Assembly: GCF_003667705.1 (NCBI RefSeq)
Contig: NZ_CP033019.1
Span: 4,588,001 to 4,652,000 of the forward strand
DNA from: Janthinobacterium agaricidamnosum
Lineage (GTDB): Bacteria > Pseudomonadota > Gammaproteobacteria > Burkholderiales > Burkholderiaceae_D
Direction of reading: 5' to 3'
DNA: 64,000 nucleotides
Shown here: in pieces, positions 36,762 through 46,979 of the stretch
How the letters are laid out: each line of letters starts with the position of its first letter
Position numbering within the stretch: the first letter of the stretch is position 1
The notes under the pieces: model-generated
What the model saw: only the letters and a program-made list of their open reading frames with translations
Told to the model about the DNA's origin: nothing
Databases searched by the model: none
Translations under genes and position numbers: made by a program

Positions 36762-39700
36762 CCTGGATCACCTCGATCGCCTTTTCCAGCTGCGGATCGC
36801 GGCCGGCGATGACGTCGGCCGGCGTTTGCTCGACTTCGATATCGGGCGGCACGCCTTCGTTTTCCACGCCCCAGCCATTTTCGCGCGTCCAGAACGCCAG
36901 GTTCGGCGCCGTGATCGTGCCGCCATCCATCAGCACGGGGAAGCCGAGGATGCCCACCAGGCCGCCCCACGTTGCCTTGCCGATCAGCGGACCCATGTTA
37001 TTTTTGCGGAACATCCACGGCAGCAGATCGCCGCCCGAGCCGGCCGTCTCGTCGATCAGCATGGCGCGCGGTCCCTGGATCGAGGCGGACGGCGTCTTCA
37101 TGTCGGCGCCGTAGCGCATGGTCCACCAGGCGATTTCCTTCTTCTGCAGGATCTCGATGTAGTAATCGGCCACGCTGCCGCCACCGTTAAAGCGCTCGTC
37201 GACGATGATGGCCTGCCTGTCCGCCTGCGGGAAGAAATAGCGCTTGAAGTAGGTGTGGCCCAGCCCCGCCGTATTGGGCACGTACACGTACGCCACCTTG
37301 CCGTTGGTGGCCGCATTGACCTTGCGCATATTGCCCTCGATCCAGTCGCGGTTGCGCAAGGCATCCTCGGCCGGCACGGGCACCACGGTGATCGTGCGCG
37401 CGCCCTTGCCGTCGGCTGACGGCCCCACGGTCAGGTCGATGGCCTTGCCTGCCGTGTTCTCGAAGGCGCTGTACAGGTTGGTCGGCGGCAACAAAGGGCG
37501 GCTGTCGACGGCCAGCAGGTATTCGCCCGCCTTGACGTTCAGGCCCGGCTCCGTCAGCGGCGCGCGCAGGGCCGGATTCCAGTTCAAGCCGCCATACACC
37601 TTCTTGAAGCGGTAATGGCCGTCGCTCACTTCATAGTCGGCGCCCAGCAAGCCCCCCGGCACCTTCTTCGCCTCGATAAAGTCGTCGCCGCCGCCACCAC
37701 GGTGGTGGCCCACGGCCAGTTCGCTGCACATCCACTGGATCAGGCGGTTCAGGTCCGCGCGGCTCGACAGCTCGGGCAGGAACACGGCGTACTTGTCGCG
37801 CATGGCCTTCCAGTCCACGCCATGCATGCCCGGGTCATAGAAGTAATCGCGGTTGATGCGCCACACTTCATTGAAAATCTGCGTCCACTCGGCGCGCGGA
37901 TCGGCTTTCACTTCGATGGCTTCGACCTTGATCTTGCCTTCGCCCGGCGCCAGCAGCTTGCCCGTGGCGGAGCCCATGGCCCAGTTGTCCTTGTGGCGGT
38001 ACAGCAGCTTCTTGCCGTCGGCCGACACTTCGAAGTCGTCCGCTTCCGCCACCACGGTTTCCGCCTTGCGCTCCTTCAAATCGAAGCGCTGCACGGCCTT
38101 CTTGCCGTCGCTTTCGCGCAACAGGAAGATCTGCCCCGCGGCGCCGGCCGTCAGGCTGGAGAACTGCGCGGCCGGCAGCGGCAGGTCGACGATGCGCGTG
38201 GCGATGCCGTCGAAATCGATGCTGATCGGCGCCACGGGCGCCACCGCCACTTTCGGGTCGTCGCGGCCCGTCTTCGGATCGGTCTTCGCTTCGCTCTTCG
38301 CGTCGTTTTTCGACTCGGCTTCGGCCTTCGCCGACTCCTTCCGGCTCTCCGCGCCGGCGGCCTTTTCCTCGTCGCTTTCCTTGATCAAGGGCGACGGCAA
38401 GTCGCGCCGCAGCACGGCCATCCACACGGTGCGCGTCACCAGGTTGTCTTCGTTCTGCTGCGAGAACCAGTTGTTGCTGGGGCCTGCGTTGGTCGACGCG
38501 AAGAAGTACAGGTATTTGCCGCTCTTGTCGAACACGGGCTGGGCCACGTCGGACAGGCCATCGGTCACGGGCATGGACTTGTTCTGCTCAACGGAATAGA
38601 TGTAGGCGCTGCGCGTGTAGGTGGGCGAATTGAGCGTGTAGGCCAGCCAGCGCGAATCGGGCGCCCACGCGGCGCGCATGCTCTTGTCCACGCCATACAT
38701 CGGCTCCGTGGCGATTTTTTGCAGCTTGCCGTTGCCGACGTCGATCACGTACATGCTCCAGCCATTGTCGGCAAACGCGATTTTCCTGCTGTCGGGCGAC
38801 CAGACGGCGTTGTCATAGAAGCCGCTGCCATTGAGCTTGAACTTGCGCACGGCGCCCTTGCCGTCCTGCGCCCGCACGTGCAGCTCGTATTCGCCCGACT
38901 CGTCCGAGAAATACGCGACCGAGCGGCCATCGGGCGACCAGATCGGCGTGCGCTCGTGGGCGCCGGCCGTCTGCGTCAGGTTGCGCACGTCGCCCTTGTC
39001 GGCGGGGATAGTGACGATCTCGCCCCGGTACTCGAAGGCGATGCGCGCGCCCGACGGCGAAATCGACGCGTCGCGGATGTATTTCGCGTTCTTCACCCAG
39101 CGGGGCCGCGCCTGCCCCAGGTCGCTGGCCACGCCGATGGTGAGCTTGTGCGCCTGGCCGCTGGCGATGTCGAAAGAGTGCAGATACCCGGCCTGCTCGT
39201 AGACGATGGTGCCGTTCGCGGCCGACGCGTTGAGCACGGGGAAATCCGCGTGCCGCGTCAGCTGGCGCACGGCTTTCGTCTTGACGTCATACGCAAACAG
39301 GTTGAATTCGCCGTTGCGGTCCGAGCGGAAGTACACGCTGTCGCCTATCCATATCGGGTCGACGTCGTTCGAGCGCGTGGTCGGCTGGGGGATTTTTTCG
39401 ATCGACTTGTCGCTGGACGAAAACAGCCACAGCCAGGAATTGGTGCCGCCCCGGTAGCGCTTCCACTGCTTGAAGGCCGGCATCAGGGGGTTGTAGGCGA
39501 TGCGCTTGCCATCGGGCGAATACGTGGCACGCGAGGCATTCGGGATTTCCAGCTGCGTTTCCACGCCGCCCGCCACGGGCACCGTAAACAGCTTCTGGAA
39601 GCGGTTGTTGAAGGCGGCGCGGGGCGAGGTGAACATCACGGCCTGGCCATCGGGCGTGAACGATTGCGCCAGATCAACACCGGGGTGGAAAGTCAGGCGC

Positions 39701-40020
39701 CGCGGCACGCCGCCCGCCGCCGCGATCACATACACGTCGACATTGCCGTCGATGTTCGCGCTGTACGCGATCAGGCTGCCGTCGGGCGAAAAGACGGGAT
39801 TCGATTTGTCGCCCAGGTCCGACGTCAAGCGCCGCGCGCCGCCGCCGTCCAAGTTGGACAGCCACAGGTCGCCCGCGTAGATGAAGGCGATGTGGCGGCT
39901 GGAGACGGCCGGTTCGCTCAGCATGCGGGTGTCTTGCGTATTGGGCAGGGCCAGGGCCGGGTGGCTTAGCAGCAGTGCGCTGGCGGCCGCGATGGCGGTC
40001 AGGATGCGTGTCTTTTTCAA
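36697..40020 (-). CDS. Tricorn-like S41 family protease, exported
   Basis: 1107-residue protease with a signal peptide (about 1-24, ending in ALA). WD40/TolB-like beta-propeller repeats follow (blocks such as NPVFSPDGSLIAYSANIDGN, TYSPDGKRIAYN and TPIWSPDGRSVAYFSDESGE up to about residue 540). A low-complexity linker rich in K, E, A and D covers about 548-595. A PDZ-like part (about 835-900) and the S41 core come last. The nucleophile is Ser995 in DETAGSGGDLL; HHRGGGGDD near 770 and ENEGVPPDIEV near the end fit tricorn-type His and Glu. It lies on the opposite strand between bpt and pyrD. Confidence 0.9.
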   Translation of the reverse strand: MKKTRILTAIAAASALLLSHPALALPNTQDTRMLSEPAVSSRHIAFIYAGDLWLSNLDGGGARRLTSDLGDKSNPVFSPDGSLIAYSANIDGNVDVYVIAAAGGVPRRLTFHPGVDLAQSFTPDGQAVMFTSPRAAFNNRFQKLFTVPVAGGVETQLEIPNASRATYSPDGKRIAYNPLMPAFKQWKRYRGGTNSWLWLFSSSDKSIEKIPQPTTRSNDVDPIWIGDSVYFRSDRNGEFNLFAYDVKTKAVRQLTRHADFPVLNASAANGTIVYEQAGYLHSFDIASGQAHKLTIGVASDLGQARPRWVKNAKYIRDASISPSGARIAFEYRGEIVTIPADKGDVRNLTQTAGAHERTPIWSPDGRSVAYFSDESGEYELHVRAQDGKGAVRKFKLNGSGFYDNAVWSPDSRKIAFADNGWSMYVIDVGNGKLQKIATEPMYGVDKSMRAAWAPDSRWLAYTLNSPTYTRSAYIYSVEQNKSMPVTDGLSDVAQPVFDKSGKYLYFFASTNAGPSNNWFSQQNEDNLVTRTVWMAVLRRDLPSPLIKESDEEKAAGAESRKESAKAEAESKNDAKSEAKTDPKTGRDDPKVAVAPVAPISIDFDGIATRIVDLPLPAAQFSSLTAGAAGQIFLLRESDGKKAVQRFDLKERKAETVVAEADDFEVSADGKKLLYRHKDNWAMGSATGKLLAPGEGKIKVEAIEVKADPRAEWTQIFNEVWRINRDYFYDPGMHGVDWKAMRDKYAVFLPELSSRADLNRLIQWMCSELAVGHHRGGGGDDFIEAKKVPGGLLGADYEVSDGHYRFKKVYGGLNWNPALRAPLTEPGLNVKAGEYLLAVDSRPLLPPTNLYSAFENTAGKAIDLTVGPSADGKGARTITVVPVPAEDALRNRDWIEGNMRKVNAATNGKVAYVYVPNTAGLGHTYFKRYFFPQADRQAIIVDERFNGGGSVADYYIEILQKKEIAWWTMRYGADMKTPSASIQGPRAMLIDETAGSGGDLLPWMFRKNNMGPLIGKATWGGLVGILGFPVLMDGGTITAPNLAFWTRENGWGVENEGVPPDIEVEQTPADVIAGRDPQLEKAIEVIQAELAKKPPVRPARPAFPDKSK

Positions 40021-40223
40021 TCGATGTCTCGCTTATGAAGTAAAGGGAACAGGGAAGAAACAGGAAAGTCCAGGGCCCGATGCAGATTATCAAGGGATCA
40101 ATATTGCATCAGACCAACAAGAACTATACACCCGGCCGCCGCGCGGAACACGGTAAAATACGGCACTTATTTCGCGCGCCGCCAGCCCTTCCCGGCGGCC
40201 CGCACACCTACTCAAAGCGCCCC

Positions 40224-41273
40224 ATGTCTGAAAAATTCCTGTACTCCCTCGCCCGCCCGCTGCTGTTTTCGATGGATGCCGAAGCGGCCCACCATTTCAC
40301 CCTGCCCGCCCTGAAACGCGCCAGCGCGCTGGGCCTGACGAAGCTGGCCGGCAAACCGGCCGCTGATCCGCGCACGGTGATGGGCATCACCTTCCCGAAC
40401 CCCGTCGGTCTGGCCGCCGGCCTGGACAAGGATGGCGCCTACATCGACGCACTGGCCGACCTGGGTTTCGGCTCGATCGAAGTGGGCACCGTCACGCCGC
40501 GCGCGCAGGCGGGCAATCCGAAACCGCGCATGTTCCGCCTGCCGCAGGCGCAGGGCATCATCAACCGCATGGGTTTCAATAATGGCGGCGTGGACGCCTT
40601 TGTGGCCAATGTGCAGGCGTCGAAGTTTTACCAGAACCGCGCCGGCGTGCTGGGCCTGAACATCGGCAAGAACGCCGACACGCCCATCGAGCGCGCGGCC
40701 GACGACTATCTGCTGTGCCTGGAAAAAGTCTACCCCTACGCCAGCTATGTGACGGTGAATATCTCGTCGCCGAACACCAAGAATTTGCGCCAGCTGCAGG
40801 GTGCGTCGGAACTCGACGCCCTGCTGTCGCAACTGAAGGATGCCCAGGCGCGCCTGGCGGACAAGCACAAGCGCTACGTGCCGCTGGCCCTGAAGATCGC
40901 GCCGGACATGGATGGCGAACAGGTGAAAAGCATCGCCGAGTCGCTCACGCGCCACCAGATCGACGGCGTCATCGCCACCAATACGACCCTGTCGCGCAGT
41001 GCCGTTGAAGGCATGCAGCACGGCGCCGAAGCGGGCGGCCTGTCGGGCGCGCCCGTGTTCGAGCTGTCGAACAATGTGATCCGTTTGCTGAAGGCGGAAC
41101 TGGGCGACGCCCTGCCCATCATCGGCGTGGGCGGCATCATGCAGGGCAAGGATGCTTTGGCCAAGTTCGAATCGGGCGCGCAGCTGGTGCAGCTGTACAG
41201 CGGCCTGATCTACGCCGGTCCCGCCCTGATCAAGGATTGCGCGCGCGCGCTGCGCGGCAAACAGGCGAAATGA
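40224..41273 (+). CDS. pyrD: Dihydroorotate dehydrogenase (quinone), class 2
   Basis: Membrane-associated flavoenzyme of pyrimidine synthesis, 349 residues. The N-terminal amphipathic helix ([20 protein letters not shown]) marks the quinone-dependent class. FMN and substrate blocks are [43 protein letters not shown] and [17 protein letters not shown] with the catalytic Ser. ATG 40224 is chosen over an in-frame start 144 nt earlier, which would lie in the promoter region. Its stop overlaps the next gene by 4 nt. Confidence 0.96.
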   Translation: MSEKFLYSLARPLLFSMDAEAAHHFTLPALKRASALGLTKLAGKPAADPRTVMGITFPNPVGLAAGLDKDGAYIDALADLGFGSIEVGTVTPRAQAGNPKPRMFRLPQAQGIINRMGFNNGGVDAFVANVQASKFYQNRAGVLGLNIGKNADTPIERAADDYLLCLEKVYPYASYVTVNISSPNTKNLRQLQGASELDALLSQLKDAQARLADKHKRYVPLALKIAPDMDGEQVKSIAESLTRHQIDGVIATNTTLSRSAVEGMQHGAEAGGLSGAPVFELSNNVIRLLKAELGDALPIIGVGGIMQGKDALAKFESGAQLVQLYSGLIYAGPALIKDCARALRGKQAK

Positions 41274-42319
41274 TCGCCAAGGTCAAGCTGGGCGCCAGCA
41301 GCCTGGAAGTGAGCACAATCTGCCTGGGCACGATGACCTTCGGCGAGCAGAACAGCGAAGCCGAAGCCCACAGCCAGCTCGATTACGCGCTCGAACGGGG
41401 CATCAACTTCGTCGACACGGCGGAGATGTATCCGGTGATGGCCAGTGCGCAAACGCAGGGCAGCACGGAACGCTACATCGGCAGCTGGCTGAAGAAAAGC
41501 GGCAGGCGCAGTCAGATCGTCCTGGCCAGCAAGGTGGCCGGGCCGAACTCGCGCATGCACTGGATACGCAAGGGCAAGACGGATCACGACGCGGTCAACA
41601 TCCGCGCTGCCGTCGAAGACAGCCTGCGCCGGCTGCAGACGGAGCATATTGACCTGTATCAATTGCACTGGCCCAGCCGCAACCTGCCCATCTTCGGCGC
41701 CAGCGTGTACAACCCGCGCAAGGAACACGCGTCGGTCGCCATCGAAGAGACACTGGCCGTGCTGGGCAAGCTGGTCGAGGAAGGCAAGATCGGCCACATC
41801 GGCGTGTCGAATGAATCGTCGTGGGGCGTGTGCGAATACATCAAGCAGGCCGAGCTGAAAGGCTTGCCGCGCATCGTTTCGATCCAGAACCTGTACAACC
41901 TGACGGCGCGCCATTTCGAGACGAGCCTGCTCGACGAAACCTGCCACCGCGAGAACGTCAGCTTGCTGGCCTACAGCCCGCTGGCGTTCGGCCAGCTGAC
42001 AGCGAAGTACCTCGACAATCCACAAGCCAGGGGCCGCCTGACGCGCTTCCCGGCCGGCTGGAGTCCCCGCTACGTGCGCCCCGCCACCATCGAGGCGGCC
42101 CGGCAATATGCGGCGCTGGCCCGCGCGCACGGCCTGACGCCGGCGCAGCTGGCACTCGCGTGGTGCTACTCGCGCTGGTTCGTCGCGTCGACCATCATCG
42201 GCGCCACCAGCGTGGCGCAGTTGCAGCAAAATATCGATGCGCATCACCTCACCTTGTCGCCGGAACTGGTGGCGGCCGTCGACGCCATCCACGCCAGTCT
42301 GCCCAATCCGGGACAGTAA
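41270..42319 (+). CDS. Aldo/keto reductase (Tas-like)
   Basis: 349-residue NADPH-dependent oxidoreductase of the TIM-barrel AKR superfamily. The catalytic tetrad is visible as Asp49 and Tyr54 ([11 protein letters not shown]), Lys88 (VLASKVAG) and His133 (LYQLHWPSR). The sequence [17 protein letters not shown] opening ([20 protein letters not shown]) is typical of E. coli Tas. It is translationally coupled to pyrD through an ATGA overlap. Substrate unknown. Confidence 0.9.
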   Translation: MIAKVKLGASSLEVSTICLGTMTFGEQNSEAEAHSQLDYALERGINFVDTAEMYPVMASAQTQGSTERYIGSWLKKSGRRSQIVLASKVAGPNSRMHWIRKGKTDHDAVNIRAAVEDSLRRLQTEHIDLYQLHWPSRNLPIFGASVYNPRKEHASVAIEETLAVLGKLVEEGKIGHIGVSNESSWGVCEYIKQAELKGLPRIVSIQNLYNLTARHFETSLLDETCHRENVSLLAYSPLAFGQLTAKYLDNPQARGRLTRFPAGWSPRYVRPATIEAARQYAALARAHGLTPAQLALAWCYSRWFVASTIIGATSVAQLQQNIDAHHLTLSPELVAAVDAIHASLPNPGQ

Positions 42320-42613
42320 GGCCCGCCGTCTGGCGGCGCATGCCGTCGCCAGGCTCCCCACGCTCATCGCAGATAGTCGTATTTATACAACAGCCGGCAA
42401 TTTACTGCTGTGCAGCATTGCGGCCTTGCCGTGCCCGGTCGTATGCTGGAAACGAGGCCATATGCGCTACGCGCACCATGTTGACGTCTTTCAGATATTT
42501 ATTGCATATCGATAGACAGAACGATTCGTAAGCACGCCGCGTGCCCACTGTTAATCTGATTGCATCACCGGACCGCCATGGTCCGCGCAACCACAACCGA
42601 AGAGATATCGTCG

Positions 42614-45037
42614 ATGAGTTCAAGCAACGCCCGCTCCCAACTTCCCGCCCTCCCCGTAAAAACCGTGATCGCCGCCAGCCTGGTCGCCTGCTTCAGCCTG
42701 CCAATGCAGGCGCAGGCGCAGCAAGAGCTGCCGGCCGAAGGCGAATTGCAATCGGTGGTGGTCACCGGCACCTTCGCCAAGAACCGCCGCACCATCGATT
42801 CCGAATCGCCGATCGACATCCTGACCTCGCGCGACCTGCAAAGCACGGGTTCGGGCGAGCTGGCCACCGTGCTGGCGCGCCTGCTGCCATCGCTGAACTT
42901 TGCCCGCGCCACGGGCGCCGACGCCAGCGACGCCGTGCGTCCGGCGCAATTGCGCGGCCTGTCGCCCGACCAGACCCTGGTACTGGTGAACGGCAAGCGC
43001 CGCTATACCTCGGCCGTCGTCAACGTCAACGGCTCGCTGGGCCGCGGCTCTGCGCCTGTCGACCTGAACGCCATTCCCCTGGCCGCCATCGACCACGTGG
43101 AAGTGCTGCGCGATGGCGCGGCGGCCCAGTACGGCTCCGACGCGATTGCCGGCGTGATCAACATCATCCTGAAAAAAGGCGCGGCCGGCGGCGATATCGA
43201 AGTGGGTTATGGGCAGACGCAGGAACGCGACGGCAAGCAAAAATCCATCAAGGGTTCGGCCGGCTTCGCCCTGGGCGAGGACGGCTGGGTGCGCGTCTCG
43301 GCCGAAGTGGCGGAACGCGACCCGACCAACCGCGCCGGTGCCGATTTCCGCAACCCGCTGGAACCGCGCTACGGCAAGGTCAACCAGCGCTATGGCGACC
43401 CGGAAAGCAAGCCGGCAACGATTTTCCTCAACAGCGAATACCACATCAGCGACAACCTCGACTGGTATGCCTTCGGCAACTACGGCAAGCGCGACACGTC
43501 GGCCGCCGCCACCTGGCGCACGGCGCTGATCACGGACCCGAATAATTCGAAGCAGTTTGTCCAGCGCACGCCGCTCTTCCCGGAAGGCTTTTTGCCATTG
43601 CAAAACAGCACCCTGACGGACCAGTCCCTGGTGACGGGCTTGCGCGGCGAAGCGGCCGGCTGGCGCTGGGATGCCAGCCTCAATTACGGCAGCAACAAGT
43701 TCGAGCTGGACCTGGACAATACGGTCAACCAGTCGTTGGGCGCCAACAGCCCCACGCATTTCTATGCGGGCTCGCTGAAAAACGAACAGACCGTATTCAA
43801 CCTCGATGCGGCGCGCGAATTTCCTGTCTCTTTCTTTACGGGTCCGCTGACGGTGGCCGTGGGCGCCGAAGCGCGCCATGAAAAATACAGCATCGGCGCC
43901 GGCGATGAAGCATCGTACACGGGCGGTGGTTCGCAAGGCTTTGCCGGCTTCCGTCCTGTCAACGCGGGCAGCCACTCGCGCCACAACGAGTCGGTCTATG
44001 TGAACCTGGAAGCGGAAGCGACGAAGAAACTGTCGGGCGGCGTGGCCCTGCGCCATGAGCGCTACAGCGATTTCGGCAGCACCACCTCGGCCAAGGGTTC
44101 GGCCCGTTATGCGTTCACGGACGCGCTGTCCCTGCGCGGCACCGTGTCGAGCGGCTTCCGCGCGCCGTCGCTGGCGCAGCAGTACTACACCATCACCACC
44201 ACCAATTTCCAGGTCGTCAACGGCGTCAACACGCCGATCGAGACGGGCACCTTCGCCGTCAACACGCCGCAGGCGCGCGCTCTGGGCGCACAGGATCTGA
44301 AACCGGAAAAGGCACGCAACTACAGCCTGGGCCTGCAGTTCCAGCCAACCCGCAACTTCACCACGACGGTGGACGCCTACCGCATCGACATCGACAACCG
44401 CATCCTGTTCTCGGCCAATCTGGTCCTCAACAATGCATTGAAAAACGTCCTGGCCGCACAAGGCACGCCTGTGGGCTCGGGACGCTATTTCACCAACGCC
44501 GTCGATACGCGCACGGAAGGCGTCGACATCGTCAGCACCTACCGCATCGACCTGCAGGACAAGGACCGCCTCGACCTCACCGTGGCGTACAACCACAACA
44601 AGAGCACGGTACAGAAAATCGCCGGCAATCCGGACATCCTGACGGCCAACAACCTGAAACTGATCGACCGCCAGAGCATCGACCGCATCACGGTGGCCTC
44701 GCCGAAGGACAAGTTCAGCCTGGCCGCCGACTACGGCTTCGGCATCTGGAATGCGCACGGCGTCGTGACCCGCTACGGCAGCTTCACCGTGCCGCAGAAC
44801 GACGTCAAGCTGGACCAGACGTATGACCCGCAATGGGTGCTGGACGTGTCCGGTTCCGTGAAACTGGGCAAGAACTGGCGCCTGGTGGCCGGCATCGACA
44901 ACGTCACCAACCGCTATCCGGCGCAAGTGACGAGCGCGGGCAACCTGAACGTCAACGGTACCCAGCCCTACAGCATCTTCGCGCCGAACGGTTTCAACGG
45001 CCGCTATTACTACGCCAAGGCTGGCTATAGCTGGTAA
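42614..45037 (+). CDS. TonB-dependent outer-membrane receptor
   Basis: 807-residue receptor. A signal peptide (about 1-35, ending in AQAQ) is followed by a TonB-box-like segment (LQSVVVTGTFAKNRR), the plug domain (about 50-180; APVDLNAIPLAAIDHVEVLR, DGAAAQYGSDAIAGVINIIL) and a 22-strand barrel ending YYYAKAGYSW with the terminal aromatic residue. The ligand is unknown; no siderophore or sugar genes flank it. It presumably uses the TonB-ExbBD machinery of this window. ATG 42614 chosen. Confidence 0.9.
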   Translation: MSSSNARSQLPALPVKTVIAASLVACFSLPMQAQAQQELPAEGELQSVVVTGTFAKNRRTIDSESPIDILTSRDLQSTGSGELATVLARLLPSLNFARATGADASDAVRPAQLRGLSPDQTLVLVNGKRRYTSAVVNVNGSLGRGSAPVDLNAIPLAAIDHVEVLRDGAAAQYGSDAIAGVINIILKKGAAGGDIEVGYGQTQERDGKQKSIKGSAGFALGEDGWVRVSAEVAERDPTNRAGADFRNPLEPRYGKVNQRYGDPESKPATIFLNSEYHISDNLDWYAFGNYGKRDTSAAATWRTALITDPNNSKQFVQRTPLFPEGFLPLQNSTLTDQSLVTGLRGEAAGWRWDASLNYGSNKFELDLDNTVNQSLGANSPTHFYAGSLKNEQTVFNLDAAREFPVSFFTGPLTVAVGAEARHEKYSIGAGDEASYTGGGSQGFAGFRPVNAGSHSRHNESVYVNLEAEATKKLSGGVALRHERYSDFGSTTSAKGSARYAFTDALSLRGTVSSGFRAPSLAQQYYTITTTNFQVVNGVNTPIETGTFAVNTPQARALGAQDLKPEKARNYSLGLQFQPTRNFTTTVDAYRIDIDNRILFSANLVLNNALKNVLAAQGTPVGSGRYFTNAVDTRTEGVDIVSTYRIDLQDKDRLDLTVAYNHNKSTVQKIAGNPDILTANNLKLIDRQSIDRITVASPKDKFSLAADYGFGIWNAHGVVTRYGSFTVPQNDVKLDQTYDPQWVLDVSGSVKLGKNWRLVAGIDNVTNRYPAQVTSAGNLNVNGTQPYSIFAPNGFNGRYYYAKAGYSW

Positions 45038-45054
45038 ATACCGCTCCGCCATGC

Positions 45055-45090
45055 AAAAAGCCCGCGCATCTTCCGATGCGCGGGCTTTTT
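45055..45090. terminator. Bidirectional terminator between the receptor and PEP-CTERM genes
   Basis: Perfect 16-bp stem AAAAAGCCCGCGCATC (45055-45070) / GATGCGCGGGCTTTTT (45075-45090), loop TTCC. T-runs on both strands serve both convergent genes. Confidence 0.93.
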
Positions 45091-45121
45091 TTCATGTCTT
45101 GCGCCCGCAGGCGCTGCAGGC

Positions 45122-45679
45122 TCAGGCGCGGCGGCGGCGCGCGGCAAAACCGACCAGGCCCAGGCCCAGCATCAACATGCCGTAGGTCGCTGGCTCAGGC
45201 ACGGCCGAGACGGAACTGTAGGCGCGGAAATTGCTCAGGCCGCGCGGCAGGTTGTTGATGGTGATAAGCGTATTGGCGGCCAGCGGCGCGTCCCAGTGGA
45301 ACAGCAGTTCGCCACGGCCATAGTGCACGGCCAGGTAGTCAAAGCTGGACTTGACGGTGAACGAACCGGACTTACCGCTTTCCAGGTCGCCCTGGGCGGC
45401 AAAGACCAGGGAACCGGTGCCGCTGGATGGCAGACCAAACTTGCTGCTGACCAAGCTCTGGATGGCGGCCGCGCTTTGCGGGCCAGACGGGTTGGCGCCG
45501 TCAAACACCCAGACCGAGTCCGCTGCCACGCTGCCGTAGGTGACGGTCTTGCCGCCCACCAGGAAGCCGCTCATGGCGGGATCGGTGATTTCCACCCAGT
45601 TCGCCGCCTGGGCCAATGGCGCCAGGCAAGCCGAGACAGCAAGGCAGAGACCCAGCACAGCATGTTTAGTCGTGTTCAT
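45122..45679 (-). CDS. PEP-CTERM sorting domain protein
   Basis: 185-residue exported protein with a signal peptide (about 1-25, ending AQA). The body has no recognised domain. The C-terminus is a clear PEP-CTERM tag: VPEPATYG, a hydrophobic helix (MLMLGLGLVGFAA) and RRRR. Such proteins are cut and sorted by exosortase/EpsH to the cell surface; no exosortase gene is in the window. An AGGGGAAAT ribosome site precedes the ATG. Confidence 0.88.
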   Translation of the reverse strand: MNTTKHAVLGLCLAVSACLAPLAQAANWVEITDPAMSGFLVGGKTVTYGSVAADSVWVFDGANPSGPQSAAAIQSLVSSKFGLPSSGTGSLVFAAQGDLESGKSGSFTVKSSFDYLAVHYGRGELLFHWDAPLAANTLITINNLPRGLSNFRAYSSVSAVPEPATYGMLMLGLGLVGFAARRRRA

Positions 45680-46017
45680 AATTTCCCCTATTGATAAATT
45701 TCAAAAAACACAATATTGATTATATTTTTGTTATATTTTTTTGCGATTGAGCAAAAGATATCATTCAGGAAATCAAAATGCAATAAAAGAAACAAATTTT
45801 ACCATTGGCATTTTTAATCGATCTCACCAGTTTCTTGCCGAGTCCGGCTATCAAGGGGCTTGCCACCCTCCTTGCCATGACCAGGCGCTGGTCTGGGAAG
45901 CAGGATTGTTGTAGATCGGCACATGCCAAGCGGCAATGGCAAGCCTGCAGGTATGCGTGGTCATCCTGACACGCAATCGGCTACCATGGGGTTTACTCTT
46001 CTTGATGACGGATAACC
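45680..46017. other. AT-rich intergenic region with PEP-CTERM promoter
   Basis: About 340 bases without a gene. The first 140 are very AT-rich. On the minus strand a TATAAT occurs at 45724-45719, about 40 nt before the PEP-CTERM ATG, with no good -35 box. Nothing further is recognised up to the DUF2314 gene. Confidence 0.5.
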
Positions 46018-46629
46018 ATGCCCAGCTGGCACCTGGCCGACGCCGCCGAACTGGCGGCGCGCCATCCCTACACCTTCTATAAATCGCCGCCCGAAGCCAT
46101 CGCCCAGGTGCGCCCCGGCGAGGTGGTCAAGCTGATCTTCGCCTTCCACAGCGACGATCCGCAGGCGCCGGGCGCCGAGCGCATGTGGGTGCTGGTCGAC
46201 ACGGTCGAGTCGCATGGGCACTTTACGGGCAAGCTCGACAACATGCCCGGCTACATCGCCGATTTGCGCGCCAAAGACCCCATCGCCTTCGCGGCGCGCC
46301 ATATCATCAATACCCAGCACGACGATGACGATAACCTCGTCAACCGCTACGCGGGCCTGTGCTTCGTCACGAAACGCGTGCTGGAAGACGGCGCGCCCGT
46401 CGGCTACCTGTACCGCGAAGCGCCGGACAACGACGACGACAGCGGCTGGCGCTTCACGGCCAACGACGAGAGCGACGACTACATCAACGACAGCGCCAAC
46501 GTGGCCCTCGTGTCGCTGGGCGCCGTGCTCAGCGTGGACGACCGTTTTATTGCGCTGCTGGACGCCCCTGCCGGCGCGGCCTATGCCTTCGACCGCAACA
46601 CGCAACAATTCATGGCGGTGGACGAATGA
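46018..46629 (+). CDS. DUF2314 plus DUF2185 (immunity-like) domain protein
   Basis: 203-residue cytoplasmic protein. The N-terminal half (about 20-100) fits DUF2314: VRPGEVVKLIFAF, ERMWVLVDTVESHGHFTGKL and DLRAKDPIAFAARHI. The C-terminal half fits DUF2185, found in polymorphic-toxin immunity proteins: CFVTKRVLEDGAPVGYLYRE, DDSGWRFTANDESDDY and AYAFDR. No toxin gene is adjacent, so an immunity role is not supported by context. It overlaps the next gene by 4 nt. Confidence 0.75.
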   Translation: MPSWHLADAAELAARHPYTFYKSPPEAIAQVRPGEVVKLIFAFHSDDPQAPGAERMWVLVDTVESHGHFTGKLDNMPGYIADLRAKDPIAFAARHIINTQHDDDDNLVNRYAGLCFVTKRVLEDGAPVGYLYREAPDNDDDSGWRFTANDESDDYINDSANVALVSLGAVLSVDDRFIALLDAPAGAAYAFDRNTQQFMAVDE

Positions 46630-46979
46630 CAACAGATGAACTGAAGGAATTTTGCGCGGCCCTGCCCGGCGCGCAAGCCGTGCTGCACGGTGCGCCGTCG
46701 AACATCCTCGTGTATGAAGTGAGCGGCAAGAAGTTTGCCTATTTTAAGACCAGTGCACCGGAACAGTGGCGTTTCAGCCTGCGCGCCAGCGCCGGGCGTT
46801 TCATTGAACTGACGGACATGCCGGGCGTCAAACCGGCCCGCTACATGGGCCGCTTTCACTGGGTAACCATCGTCGATGTGGCGCGCTTCCCCACCGATTA
46901 CCTGGCGGAACTGGTGCAGGATAGCTACGCGCGCGCCGTGGCCAGCCTGACGCGCGCGCAAAAGGCGGCCATCGCCTAG
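46626..46979 (+). CDS. MmcQ/YjbR family protein
   Basis: 117-residue protein of the YjbR double-wing fold, sometimes called DNA-binding but without proven function. Typical blocks are FCAALPGAQAVLHGAPSNIL, KKFAYFKTSAPEQWRFSL and GRFHWVTIVDVARFPTDYLA, ending with ELVQDSYARAVASLT. It starts inside the stop of the DUF2314 gene (ATGA) and ends in a 4-nt convergent overlap with cysB. Confidence 0.85.
   Translation: MTTDELKEFCAALPGAQAVLHGAPSNILVYEVSGKKFAYFKTSAPEQWRFSLRASAGRFIELTDMPGVKPARYMGRFHWVTIVDVARFPTDYLAELVQDSYARAVASLTRAQKAAIA

Noticed and set aside
37615..39969. 784-codon open frame on the plus strand
   Set aside because: It is wholly antisense to the S41 protease, has shadow-like composition rich in Arg, Ala, Gly and His, and matches no family.
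42620..45052. 810-codon open frame on the minus strand
   Set aside because: Antisense to the TonB-dependent receptor; arises from GC-rich codon use.
46018..46629. Toxin-immunity system
   Set aside because: The DUF2185 domain is suggestive, but no toxin gene or secretion gene lies nearby.
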